Source of the DNA: Membranipora membranacea
Taxonomy: Eukaryota; Bryozoa; Gymnolaemata; Cheilostomatida; Membraniporidae
DNA: 60,000 nucleotides
Reading direction: 5' to 3'
NCBI GenBank assembly: GCA_914767715.1
Contig: OU612070.1
Location: forward strand, 27,146,025-27,206,024
Part shown: positions 1 through 12,433 of the stretch, in pieces
Numbering within the stretch: position 1 is the stretch's first letter
Layout of the letters: every line of letters begins with the position of its first letter
Program-made: the position numbers and the translations under genes
Notes under the pieces: model-generated
The model's input: the letters and a program-made list of their open reading frames with translations, nothing else
Database searches by the model: none
What the model was told of the DNA's origin: nothing

Positions 1-3000
1 AGGAGGCAGTGAGGCATCAACAGGTACTACAGTCAAAGTCTGAGGCTCCGCAGTAAACGACTGTATCCCTTCATCTGGTATCGGTGAATCTGTAACAACA
101 ACCATATAACGGGTACAATAACAGTAACATCAAAGTAAAGGCTGGCTATCCGCTGAAGGTATAAACTCTATAAAATGGAGTCTCTCCATCGACAAACGGT
201 GTTCACAGCAATATGTTACTTATTCTCTGTCTGTCTTCAACTATATACAGTATTTATAATCTTTGATACAGTGATAGTGAATGAAGGTATTATGTCCTCA
301 GAGTCATAGCCGACAAGTCATCCCTGGAAAATGAATGAATGGGAACTTCTTTGAAGTGACAGAAATATTTGATGTAAATTGGGGGCACCTGTTATGTATA
401 GAAGTTTGGCTGTCATACCTGACATTAACATTTAAACATCATATCACAGAGTAAGTAAGTATATATCCTTACTCTGTGATCATATAGACACATCATTGGC
501 CCCACATATACATCACAGGGCCTTCTGCGATAGATATCATCACATTATCGACCCTAAAATCTAAGCAGACCGACAGATGTGAGAATCAATCAAACCACAT
601 CATGATTTATGATATTAAGATGAGGCTTCTAATGTCACTGTAACAATCATATCACATTATATGATATCTCTGTGGCTGTGAGATCATAGCTAGCTTAGGT
701 GGATAATATGACCTCAGGGCCTATCTGATGACTAAATCTGAGGTTACCCCCTGACAATGCTACCCAAGGCAATAAGGTCGCCTCAAAGCAATAATGAAAT
801 TTTAAATCTGCTGCGGTATGTTATCATTTTCACTTTTAGTATTATACTACTCTATCACAATAGACAGGAAATTTGATTCTCATTTTATGAAGATAACAGC
901 CCTGACCACTCCTCACGTTGTAAGGTATGTCAGACTAGGCTTAATAATGCGTTATTAAGTGGGAATTATGTTTCTATGCGACTAGAGCTGGGAGAATGTT
1001 GATTGGAAACATGTCACTTGTTGGTCTAACTAAGGTATATTCTCATGTTGCAGTGATAACTTATGTAGTGCTGAGTGAATGTGAGAGAATATGATAGGCC
1101 CTTGAGAGGCTGTGGTTTATAAACGAGTAGAGTTGTGGCACTGCCAACTCTAGACGGCGGCGGCCACCATTAGTGTGAGAAAGTCTCAGCGCTAGATTAA
1201 ACCTACAAGTACCTGCTAGAGATGAGACACTTAATGGGAGGGAGAGAAAGTGTTCTCTCCTCGATATATCATACAGAGTCTGATGAAATTTATCGCAAAA
1301 AAAGCGTCGCCTTTTTATCGTACAACACTGCTCTGCCCTTTCCCAAAAAGTGGATGAGACAGGATATCAGAATTGAGAAGTTAAAAAATTTTGTTGTATT
1401 GAATATTAAATCACTTGTTATGCATTTGATTGGTATGTTGTGTGAGTGGAGGGAGAAGAAGGAGGAGGCGTAAAATTGCAGCTTGTATGCCCCCTCCCCT
1501 GTTAGAAGAGCCCTAGGGTGAACCTCACACCATTCCACTTCATCTGACATAATTTGGCAGTAGGTGCTGTGAGTGGTGTCAGAGTTAGTAACAGATAACA
1601 GATAACTCAGCTCTAAGTGTCAATTTAACTGTTCACTGGTCTGAACACATACCTCTAAATTCAGCTACATTTCAGCAAGTTTTCAAGTGGATTTTTTAAT
1701 AACATGTTTTCTTGTTATTAATTTGAGCTGTTTCCGCCCTGATATAACGTTGATTAGCTGCTTGGGTGAGGGAGGGTATCAGGCACCAGTGTCACTTTCT
1801 TGGTGCAGCTATTACTTACTATCGCTTACTCTGAGATAATATTAAAATTGGTCATAGCAACCTTGCCGGCCTAAGCAGCAGAGATATGATACAAATTAAT
1901 AAAATAACATTGATAAAAGTTGTCCTCGCTAAAAAAATCTCAGATAACAGCAAGGCCAAACAATCGGTCCATATCATATCGCTGACTCACCCTCATCGAG
2001 AACTATAAGCTGAGCGACAGAGTGTACTTGTCCCACATCATTCCTGCCGACACACTGAAAGTAGCCGGAGTCTGTCTTCATCAGACCTAAGATCTTCAGA
2101 TTGTGTCCGATATACTTGAAGTACTGGCTCTCACTAACCAGATAGGAACCCTAAAAGTAGAAAGGGGAAAGGAATGAGACACTATTACTGTGAAGGGTCT
2201 GTGCGGATACAGATACACTTAGACACGAGTATAACTCAGATTGTACAGACATTTCACAACCAAAATGCGATATTTTATTATGAACGCTTTAGTTGAACTT
2301 AAAAGTGAGATGAAGGCATTTAATGTACTACATTTTGTCCCTGCTTTCCCGAAACTGTGACCCGGAAGGCTTCCTGAATGAAACAATGCCACCCCATCAT
2401 GACATGCATTGCAGACTGAGTGTAGATAAGCTATAATTATAACATGGAGGGACAAACCTTGAGCCACACCACCGAGGGAGTAGGAGTTCCTTTGATGTTA
2501 CACTGTAACTCTATATCTTCAGTCACTCTGCCGTATGTGTTCTCAGGCCGCAACACAAAATATGGAGGCACTACAAACAAAAAATCAAGTGAACATGTTG
2601 TAAAAAAATCATAAGGTATTGTTTGGCAAGCTACCATTACTTATTGGTTTGATATTGGTGGCACATGTTAGAGACATGGTAGTCTCTTCATAGATGTACT
2701 GGTTCTATAACAGTATTTGTGATCCACCTAGGGCTGTGTTTGTGGGATAATCAACATCAATTATGTCTCTGCAAGACACTTTCCCAGCTAAGCACGTCCC
2801 GGACAAATCTCCTTGGTAATAGATCGCTCATGTATAAAACCATAATTGTCAGTAATTACCTGAATAATACCGCCAATAACTCATAAGTTATAAGCGTAAA
2901 CAATGATAAAAGTGGGATACCTTGCCTAGAAAAAGTGAATATTCTCATGCCCAGTGTCTGCATTGATGCATAAATGATTGAGAGTCTATCACAATTTAGG

Positions 3001-6000
3001 CCCGGGATATTCAGTTATAAGTGCCAACATCACATTGATAGTATAAAACGTATGAGCTAAGGGCCCACTTCACGACTGACAGCAGAACTTGATGCCTCAG
3101 CCTAATTACAGGTTTGTATAGAGCTAATAAACAACAACGCTCACAAGATGACTACTAGTGCTGATTAAGGTAATCACTACATTGTGTGCTGAGATTCTCA
3201 CATGTAAATAACACATTGAGCTGCTGGCAGCCTGAACACTGCCATAAAAAACACATCCTCCGCTGCACTAGGTACACACTGTTGGGTCTTACAGCAGAGT
3301 TTTATATGTTGTACATAACAAGTACATACTAAGTAGAGTTTTATGGCCGCTCAGAGCCACCTCCAGGTGGTATCACTCAGCTCTGTACTGTGTAAATATC
3401 ATATCCACTCAAGTACTCAAACAGTGGATTTAGGGAGGGGGTAGAAGACACCCGATGTGCTTATTGAAAATGAACCCCAGCTAAACAACCTGAGCACTCA
3501 AGAAATGTTTGCACATAACTGGACCAGCATCAATTCTGCAGTATTTTGAGTACTTTGGGGCAAACTAAAAGCCATTTAGCCATTTGACTAGCTTCAGCAC
3601 ACAAACTGGTATGATCACAGATGGAAGCCAATTAATAGTGCTAACACTTCATCCTCGGATCACAGCAGATCTTCCACACAAGCTAACATCTGGTGAGCTC
3701 ACCTTTGACAGAGAGTGTAGCCTCAGCATCAGAAATCTCCTCTAGATTATCACCACGGCAGGTGTACACGCCTCCATCTGACTGACTCACATTGGTGATT
3801 CTCAGGCTACCACTACCAACTATAGAAAACTTCCCACCAGCACTACAAATAAACATATAGATGAACTCAATGGGCTAGAAGCAAGACTTTCATACATCAA
3901 TTTCAGCAAACGCATGGCAATGAGAGAGAGTTCATTGCCCATGGTCTAAGTGAGAAAAATGTTGGAAATTGGCAGAAGTCCAGCATTAAATCAATCAACA
4001 GCTCTAAAAAGTGAAACCTAGAAAATGCAGATAGAATTTGATCAGCCTTTACTTTCATATTATAATTTCGCTTATGTTTGCACTCCTCCTGGAAATAGTC
4101 AAATAGTCAATTATGCAAATTTGATTTGGATGTATTAATTTTCAAATCAAACATCGAATCAATTTATAGCTTTGATTCAGAGTGATGAGACTTGCTGCAG
4201 TATTATACCAAAGACTCTATGTAATTATACTTTGTGCTGCACCTGATTAAAATGGGCGTACTCAAAGATCTAATAATGGAATGCAGTGGTTACCTGGATT
4301 TAGGTAGACATTCGGATTTTTTTCACCAAACCCACCGTTGAGGATTACAGGATTATATCTTCTTATAAAGTCTGATACAACATAACTATCTAAGATACCT
4401 AACTACCATAATCATCCAAGTTCAAGCCCCTCACTCAAAGTATCGCTGCATACCAGCGATAACTGTTATGTTTGAAGCCATTGCACCTCCACATATATTG
4501 GTGCAGAATTCCTATTTTCAGGTACGCAGAAGAATTGTTGTACTAAGTTGGTATTTAGGAGTCATAAACAAAACAAGACCAGCCACCTCCAACAGGTCAG
4601 GAATAACACTGCGTTGTCAGAAGCTGTTTTTATTTCAGTTCGTGTGCACTAATCAAAGCTTACTTCACATCCAAATCAAAGCAAAGACAGCAAGTCTGAC
4701 TATGTCTGACTACACTGTGTAATCTATACAGACTTTGATTAGCTCATATCGTTTACATTGTTCTACTGACCTGTCTGAAAACAACCCAGCTCCTAACAGG
4801 CTGCTATCGTAAACAATCATCAGACACTTGTCAGGATAAATTGGTTCTGATGTGGTTGTGATTGCCAAATATCTTTTATTGAGGGATAAGTTTGAGCTGA
4901 TGATCAGCGAACACCAGCCTCCGTATGTGGATCTTTACTGCTAGCAAAGTGCAGTAAAATCTCTACATGAGCACACTACTGGCTATGTACACAGAATATA
5001 TGAGGCTGTGCTCGCTCTCTAGTATTATGGCATACCTTGTGTTGATGGTGCTGCCACCTTTAAGCCATGTGACTGTCGGCAGCGATCCTGATCTATCAGC
5101 ACCGTTGACAGCACAGAAGAGTGTGACATCAGATCCCTGTACGACTGAGGTGTCCCACGGGCTCATCACAAACGTAGGAGGTGTTGAGTCCCCTGTCACT
5201 GCCAAAACGAGAGAGTTTTTACATTATATGTGTTATCGATGAAATGGGTGCAGGTGTGCCATAAAACAACTCTGTTTGATATTACCATCCCTGCATGTGC
5301 AGGGCGTCCCAGCTAAGTACATAAAGGGAATAGGAGGATAAATTATTCATCTGGGCACTCGTGAAAGTCAGATTATTAAACATTGTTATGATTGATGAGA
5401 GAGGCAGGTAATCTTGACATGAGTAGCAGGTTCTTGAGTCTCTAACCATCAGAGAGCGTTGAGAATGATTCACATCAATTTCATATGAAAGACAATTCTT
5501 ACACGGCAAACAAACTAATAGACCAATATAAACTTGATATGAGTGGGTCACAATAATAATAAGGCTTTGAATGCTTGCTGAGAATTCCTTTGTTTCAGTA
5601 AGCACTCGGTGAGATTAATAAACTGAATCAGAGAATAGGAGATTTTGTTTGTTTCATGTGTCCACAAAAAAGTAATTTAAACCCCTGGGTGATACTTCAA
5701 ATAAGTAAAATTCATAAAAGCCAATAAAACTCTCAATATAGTCAGTGAATGGGGGAGTTTAGTTTGAGGTGAGGCCCAGCTGCTGCTGAGGGCAGATTAA
5801 AACTTCAGAAGCCAAGCAGAGAAACAATTCAAAACTGAGAACTGATAAAAGTGTAACATCTACATATTTGTTATTCACTCTATAATCAAGCTTACAGGAT
5901 CCTGTGATGTTAGCTGTCAGTGAGGGGGTGACAGACACATGTGATGTCGTGGGTACAGTGGTGGATAGCTCAGATTTAGAGGGGGTTGTGTTTGGCTTGT

Positions 6001-9000
6001 TTGTAGTCGTCGGGGGATTTCCCGAAGTGACTGGGTCAAGTGGAGAAGTCATACTTATGAACTTCCAAAAGGGGTAAGGAGTAGTAATTTCAACAGGACC
6101 AGGATCAGCCTGAGGTTTATTTGTTGTTAATTCTTTATCATCATCATTTTTGTCCCCGAATCCAAACAGCCCCCCAAACCAGCTGGATATCCCCTCGGCT
6201 GAGGAGGAATTATTACTGTCTGACCCGTTGAATGTGCCTTCCACCCCTACTGAAACAACTGTAGTATAATTTAACAGAGGTGAGGTGGTTGTTGGGGTTG
6301 TTGAGGTTGTCGTTCCTAGAGAATGAAGATTTAAAAACTTTCTGTCAACTTTTCGTCAGACCCGTCAGCCTGTACATACTTTTAATCATGTGAGACATGG
6401 CAGAACAATGCAAGTCCTAATTATTTTTTATCTCTTATCACATCAAAGCCTGAATGTGAAGCTATGACAGCCTATCGTTGATTAATGTTGAAATCAGTGT
6501 AAAGTCCCAGAGGTAAGATGAGAACAGACACTGATAAATATTCAACATCACTAATTCATCTTCTCACCTCATCACTAGTTAGGAAATATCAGACTTATCG
6601 TTGAGTATGAGATGAGCATATGTTACAAAAATAGCCCCAAGCTAGAGCAGAGACAATATAATCAAATGATTTCATCAGCATGGTTGTCACCTAACTACTA
6701 AATACAAATATCTGGGAATTCACCACCTACTGCTAAATAACAGAATGTTGAAATCAAGGGGAAAAGGTGCTAGACTTGCAGGCAAAAAGCACTACAGACT
6801 TGCATCAATTATGGATAACAATGAGATGCACGCTTCCATACATGTGGAACAATGTTTTTCATGAATGACCTGATAAATTTCCCTGTCACGAAAAGCTGGG
6901 TCCAGTAACATACCCGAAGTGATGGAGAGTTGTGCGTAAGAACTGGACACCTCTCCCATATCGTTCTGTGCTTTGCATCTGTACTGTCCGCTGTCTGATT
7001 GGTCGATTGATCGTATCTCTAGCACCTCCCCCTTCTCATGTAGTATTACTCTACTCGACGCTCTCACTCCGGCCCCGTTAAGTACCCAGGAGTATGTGAC
7101 CTCCGGGTGACCTTCAGAGTAACATCTGAACATAGCTGTAGATCCAGGACTAAGTGTAAGATCTGACGGCTGGTGTGACAAGGGAGGCAAGTCTGAAATA
7201 AGAGAACATGACACTCTCTGATAACATACATACGGTACATCTCATACATATGGTACATCTCAGAGCGTCAGTTAGACATGAGGGTGGACCCGCACACTAA
7301 AGAGAAATCTTGCTACGATAATCACTGCTGCCCTGAGATCTCTGCCTCAATCTGATACTATCTTACGTATTCGTGTACTAAGGAGACAGTACACTGATAA
7401 CCATCAGAAGAGGGAAGGTCAATCGGTATCCTGCTAACATAGACCCTACGGGTTGGTCCCTGCTGGCTCTAATGTCGAGAGAGAGATAATGGATTTCTGC
7501 CAACGTTTTTACTATTTCCTCAAAATACAAGACACTATCATTCTTTCCCACTTTCGTAGAGTACAGGGTTGTTTTGAAATTTATATCTTATTATTGTGAT
7601 TCACATGTATTTGCATGTGGTTCCAAAAAAAGCCAAGGGTCACCGTTGACAAAATATTATTCACCAACAATAATCATAGATAAAAATCTGACTGATAAAA
7701 CACAAAATATGGATTAAATTTTACACTAAGGCATTTGGTACAGCAGTTTGTAGTCCATACATGATTCAAGAAGTTACATGATTTCATGAAGTCGATGACC
7801 CTGAATGGATGTAGGTGATGTTCAAAATTGAGACAAAATAGGACCAAACTATTCCCAGGGTACCATGAAGTGGGCCTCACTGGTGACACCTTCACATTAA
7901 TACAATATGGTGTCAATCTCATACCTCATAACTAGGCCCTACTTATCCCTCATATACAAACACATAGCTGTACTAAATAATAAATGATGTTTTAGTGGCA
8001 GGATTATGTGAGCAGATTTGCATAAAATTATTTCCGTTTCACAGCCATTTTTACTACTGCCACTATCAGTTATCGCTATCAGCTATGGTTATAATATTAT
8101 AACCCCACCATAGAAACTCCTATAAAAGATGGAGAAAAATCAACTTTTGGATTCACTCTCAAGACAAATTAAAACAGGATGGAGTATATTTCTATACCTG
8201 CTAGTTTGAGTGTGACTTGTGGTGTAGCTATTCTGTGTACCTCATTACCTTCCGGTACCTCTGCTATACATTTATACAGACCAGGGTCCGGAAATATACC
8301 GGAGGATTTAATAGATGTGAAGTAAAGAGAACCGTTGTTCAAAACATATCTGAAAAAAAAACAACAAACCATTCATATGAAATGCAATACAGCGTGGGTA
8401 TAAATACAGTTTTATCCGAATCCAGAGACCCACAGCAGTACCAAAAGTGTGGCGTTGGCAGTATAAATACTGAAGCATCTTTATTATAATGAATGGATAT
8501 TGTGGTGCTATGAATACAGCACTGGAATGTAGGGTAGATTTGGCAATGTTTGACTTGACAGTTTGACAATTTGATATCAACCATCAATTTGTACTTTATT
8601 ATCTCCAATAAAGATAAGACTCCTGACAATCATGCCAAAAGTTGTGTTACACAGATAAAAAAAACCCTCTAATATCTCAGTATTATCACAAAGTAAGGAT
8701 ATTATCATGGGAATTCATGATCAGGCGATGTTTGTGTAGTATAAGCGCAATGTTCATCCAAACACAATCAGCATCCAACGATAACGGAAACAATACAATA
8801 AAACAACACCGATATATCACCTGTATGTATGTGTGAACTTTTTGTAATGCTTACCTTGTTTGTTGTGGACCTGACGGCCAGAAGGTGAGTAGCTCATTGC
8901 CGCGCTTCCACGAGTAGACAATGGGGTCTCGGCTGTCGTCATATTTAGCACTACAAGGCAGCAGTGCCTGCTGTCCTGACTGTACTACGGTGTCGGAGGG

Positions 9001-11421
9001 CTCTACTGTAAACTCGAGCTTTCTAAACGGAGGCGGCTCATCACCTGCAAAAGTAATGGGGTCAGCATTTTAAAATGACTGTGCGCTCATTCCATACAAT
9101 ATGTGATAGATAGACATACCCACATTTTTCTAAATATAAACAAAGTCATGAATATAAAACTCATCACATCAAGGCCCTTTTTCAGCTTTGGCGAAAAATT
9201 ATTCCATGATCTTATAAGACGACATAGTATGGAATACTGAACAGGTTTTTGAGTTGTTGTGCTGTGGGTAAAAGCATACCCAGCTATCGAAATCAATTAA
9301 CTGGATTGGATAGCCAAGTAAGTAGCCTACTATATCATTAGATTTTAAGAGCTAAGCCAATATTTTATTGCAATTAATCCTCCAATCATATAGCACAGTA
9401 TCCATCCAGTATAACATAAAGTCTAATTCTGGTGATTATACAATCATTTCAATCATGATAATTGCTGACGCTGCCTTGAGATAAAGTAACAGTTGTGTCA
9501 TTAGGTTCGATTTCCCCTTTGTGTTACAGTCTGAGTCACCACAGACAACTAATACCAACAGCTTGGAAATTAATAACATTGATGGCTTCCCAAGAGAAAG
9601 AACAGTTGCTGGCCCGTACCAGGCATACATATATTATATCGATTTCACAAACAGGACATTCTGGGATGGAATTGACTCATTGCAAGGCTATTAATGCATA
9701 GACAGAATGAACCTGTTATTTGAGGCCATCACTACAAAATTGACTGATTATTAACTTTCACCTGCAGCTCTGAATGAGCGGATTTAAAATGTCAGCTCAT
9801 CATTCAGTGAATAAGAATTGCTTACAAGTTAAATCAGCACCAAAGTGCTGCTTATATTATTGATATATCACTGACCATTTATGAATTATAACCCTATTTA
9901 TTATTCAGGATGAATTATATTTTATTTACAAAGCGTTCTATAGGCTGTTTTATGTAGGATTTTTGTCTCCGTTTATACATTATTTGCTGAATAAGAAGTG
10001 GTATAATGTCTATTGAATTTTCTATAATTGAGGAGCTGTTCCCTTTTGTGAAAGCTTTTAAGGACTTGTAGGGTTTTGTATCTCAAGGAATTTCAACCAC
10101 TATCACAATTCATAATCTCCCTCCTCTTGGTCCTCTTGTTTAAATTCCAGGATTTCTGTCAGCTAGCCTGAAGGCTGCAGTCGTCTGCAGGGGGAGACGA
10201 TGCTTTTATCCAATGTTATATGGTGTCTTACAGTGTCTACACAGTATAAACCTGTGTCTGGGAAGCTTTACATGTAAACACAATGTTACATTATAAGTGT
10301 GTTGAGTGCAAACTCTTGATGATTTCAGACTAAACACTCAAGTGCTTTGGCTCTGACTATGTGACAACTAAAGGGCCACCAACAAAGGTAATTACAGGCT
10401 CTTGATAGATGTGTCTTCAACCCTCACCTCTGTGACAGCAGTGGTGACCGCTGCCAGCGATAATAAGACAACAACACCTTGTACAAATTAGTACAACATC
10501 AGACAAAGTTACGTATTCTTGTCAGCAGTTATTTTTGCTTAATCTACATATTGGCTCTTTGATTAGAAACTGGGATACCTTATCTCCGATATTAAGTTGG
10601 TTCACCCAGTGGTCATCATGAAACAACAGATCTGAAGACTCGAGAAACTTTGTTGTGCCCATGACATTGACATTTAATACCCCAGTTGGGAGATCACTGC
10701 GATGTCCAAAACTTGACATTGTAACATACACAAAATCCCTCACAGATGTCATGATCTCATGATGACTAGCTCAATCCAGTGACATTTCAAGAGATAATTA
10801 TACTGTCATAAAACTGAGCTAGCCCTCTTATTTAGCATCGACATTAAAAGGCTTCACAAACCAATGGGAGAGCATTAAAAGCTTCCAAATTAGACTTAAG
10901 TTCTGTCTCTCAGCTAGATTACAATCTGCTTAGCCCTATAATTAACCATACTGATCTCAAGCAAGGAAATATGGGAACAGGTGAAATTAATACCTACATT
11001 ACTGAGATCATTCTAAGATTAGGCACAAACATATTCTCTTACTATTATTCCCGGATTAGGATGTAGAGATAGGCTCCCTTACATTAACATTTACTGGTAG
11101 AATGTTACTATGATATATACAAAGGTAGACCAGTCAGATTTTGGTGCCAGTGTTTAGTTCAATGACATATGTCATTCTTTTCAACCCATTGGTAATATCA
11201 GAATTTGATCATCTGACTTTCAAAGTCAGGAAGCTTTGTCGGTGACAGCGAGTTACAATAGGATTAGTCGGTGATTTTATATTTCATAAACATTGAGAGT
11301 CAATCTGAACAACATAAATAGTTTTTGCTCCCATCCCAACAAAATGCACATACATGCTTTACTTACCATACACTGAGATGGCCAGACACAATACAGTTAA
11401 TATCCTCAATAAATCCTCCAT
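1..11421 (-). CDS. DCC/NEO1-like: DCC/neogenin-like netrin receptor, N-terminal part (partial, runs off left edge)
   Basis: Ten minus-strand coding exons keep phase through every junction: 11367-11421, 8855-9044, 8198-8349, 6914-7192, 5896-6315, 5036-5198, 3703-3842, 2458-2570, 1991-2150 and 1-89 (cut by the edge), about 587 residues. Residues 1-18 (MEDLLRILTVLCLAISVY) are a signal peptide. Ig1 is at about 19-132 (Cys in LLPCSAKY and LYKCIAE), Ig2 at 133-225 (MFRCYSEG, YRCKAQN), a Ser/Thr/Pro-rich linker at 226-365, Ig3 at 366-466 (TLFCAVNG, YTCRGDN) and Ig4 at 467-557. Ig4 is the diagnostic part: PPYFVLRPENTY and KILGLMKTDSGYFQC resemble the fourth Ig of DCC/neogenin/UNC-40. The last exon leads into the first fibronectin-III repeat. 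Members of this family are cell-surface receptors for netrin (and, for neogenin, RGM) in axon guidance and adhesion. The FNIII repeats, membrane segment and cytoplasmic P motifs lie outside the window. The four-Ig layout and Ig4 make Robo or UNC5 unlikely. DCC versus neogenin cannot be separated here. Confidence 0.9.
90..1990 (-). other. Intron of the DCC-like gene between Ig4 and FNIII1
   Basis: A 1.9-kb intron with acceptor TTGTTACAG and donor GTGAGT. It holds a palindromic repeat at 443-480. The short reading frames around 1222-1550 on both strands have no recognisable protein and overlap each other, so I read no gene in it. Confidence 0.7.
443..480. repeat. Palindromic repeat, family A, copy 1
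   Basis: Perfect 13-bp inverted arms ATCACAGAGTAAG (443-455) and CTTACTCTGTGAT (468-480) surround a 12-nt AT-rich loop. The same arms recur at 14692-14735, with a half copy at 8681-8705. Confidence 0.8.
5896..6315 (-). CDS. Ser/Thr/Pro-rich linker exon of the DCC-like gene, symmetric phase 1-1
   Basis: This 420-bp exon is bounded by a good acceptor (TTCTCTAG) and donor (GTAAGC). It adds exactly 140 residues between Ig2 and Ig3. The residues are mostly Thr, Pro, Ser, Asn and Gly (for example TTTSTTPTTTSP and NPPTTTNKPNTTPSKS), with several N-glycosylation sequons and one odd patch, SSWFGGLFGFGDKNDDDK. Both ends are phase 1, so skipping it leaves the frame intact (Ig2 exon ends on G, Ig3 exon begins TG). 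It looks like a mucin-like, O-glycosylated spacer and a candidate cassette exon. Vertebrate DCC and neogenin have no comparable linker that I know of. Confidence 0.75.
8681..8705. repeat. Palindromic repeat family A, half copy
   Basis: TATTATCACAAAGTAAGGAT matches the left arm of the copy at 14692, followed by ATTATCATGG instead of the expected right arm. It sits in a DCC intron and looks like a degraded copy. Confidence 0.5.
9045..11366 (-). other. First intron of the DCC-like gene
   Basis: A 2.3-kb intron separating the signal-peptide exon (donor GTAAGT) from the first Ig exon (acceptor CTTTTGCAG). I see no supported gene. A 76-codon open frame on the minus strand at 10522-10752 has no splice context or recognisable family. 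Confidence 0.6.
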
Positions 11422-12433
11422 AGCTCTCCTCAGGATCAGATAATCCAGCTTTCACTATCAGATTTATTAGCATTTAATCCGTAATGATTATGAAATCATG
11501 CTGTTATATACTACAAATTAATCAAGATAAATCAGATCATATATAAATTCATTTCACTTTTAAGATTGGACGCAGCTTGTAAACAAAAATGGCTAGATTC
11601 ATATGATATTTCTACTTTAGTACCTAGTTAAAACTATCAACAAAAGACATTCAAATTGTTGTACTTCAGTGGAAACAGATTATTTAACCAAACTGTCCTG
11701 GCTGGGAATTCTACACTTTAAAATATTTGATAGATGATGATGTACCTCTTTATTATCTTACCTTCATCCAATAATAATATGTAGAGAAGAGTCTATTGTG
11801 TGTGAATCCTCTCCAACACACTTCTCTATTTTATTATTCTTCTTAGAATAGTTAGTTACTACTAATCCAAAATTGGGACCTGTCCTGTGGTCTGAAGAAG
11901 AAGTTGATATTTTACCTTCCCAGTTTTTATAGAGTGTATGGAGTGTTTGTACTGACTAATGCCTTATAGGTGTAGTAATATAACAGTGATTAGTTAATGA
12001 AGTGATTATTAACTTCTTGAATTGAAGTAATTACTACACACAGTCAGTGGTGGCTAATTTTACTGTTTTTGTCAGGTAGGTGAAGTAAGAAATTGCTTAA
12101 TTATTATTCCTTTTGTTTCCATGTAATGATCTGAAGGAGACTAGCAGTAAGATGAAAGTTGAAGTCTCTTAATCCACTGACTTTCCAAGAATATCAGTCG
12201 CCAGGTTAAACTGTGAAATGTAGAAATGCAACTTATGCTTCAGGAGTTACTACAGATAAAAACAATCACCTGCAACCACCTAGATTGCTTGTCTATTTAC
12301 ATATCATTTTCTAAGTTGATATGCTATAATAAGAGAGCGACCCCTATGCCCTTTCATATATGAAGAAGATAACTCCCAAACAAATGACAGGAAGTATATT
12401 CTGCGCATGTGCAATCTTCTTAGGACAGTCAAC
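11422..12433. promoter_or_regulatory. Divergent intergenic region between DCC-like gene and DLST
   Basis: About 1.0 kb separates the DCC start codon (minus) from the DLST start codon (plus). It must hold both 5' untranslated ends and core promoters unless further upstream exons exist. Regulatory-looking motifs are clear only at the DLST end, at 12387-12413. Confidence 0.6.
12387..12413 (+). promoter_or_regulatory. ETS-like and NRF-1-like motifs upstream of DLST
   Basis: ACAGGAAGTA (12387-12396) fits an ETS/GABP core. TGCGCATGTGCA (12402-12413) fits the NRF-1 palindrome YGCGCAYGCGCR with one mismatch. They end 20 bp before the DLST ATG. Both factors are established regulators of nuclear genes for mitochondrial proteins in animals, which suits DLST. 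Use of these sites here is inferred from position and sequence only. Confidence 0.5.

Noticed and set aside
1222-1550. Overlapping 83- and 86-codon frames on both strands
   Set aside because: They lie inside a DCC intron, largely antisense to each other, of low complexity and without domain or splice support.
8308-8629. Two minus-strand frames overlapping the second Ig1 exon
   Set aside because: They are in other frames than the phase-consistent DCC exon 8198-8349 and have no Ig or other features.
10522-10752. 76-codon minus-strand frame in the first DCC intron
   Set aside because: It has no recognisable family, and no acceptor or donor that would phase into DCC exons. Its length is within what chance gives in this much sequence.
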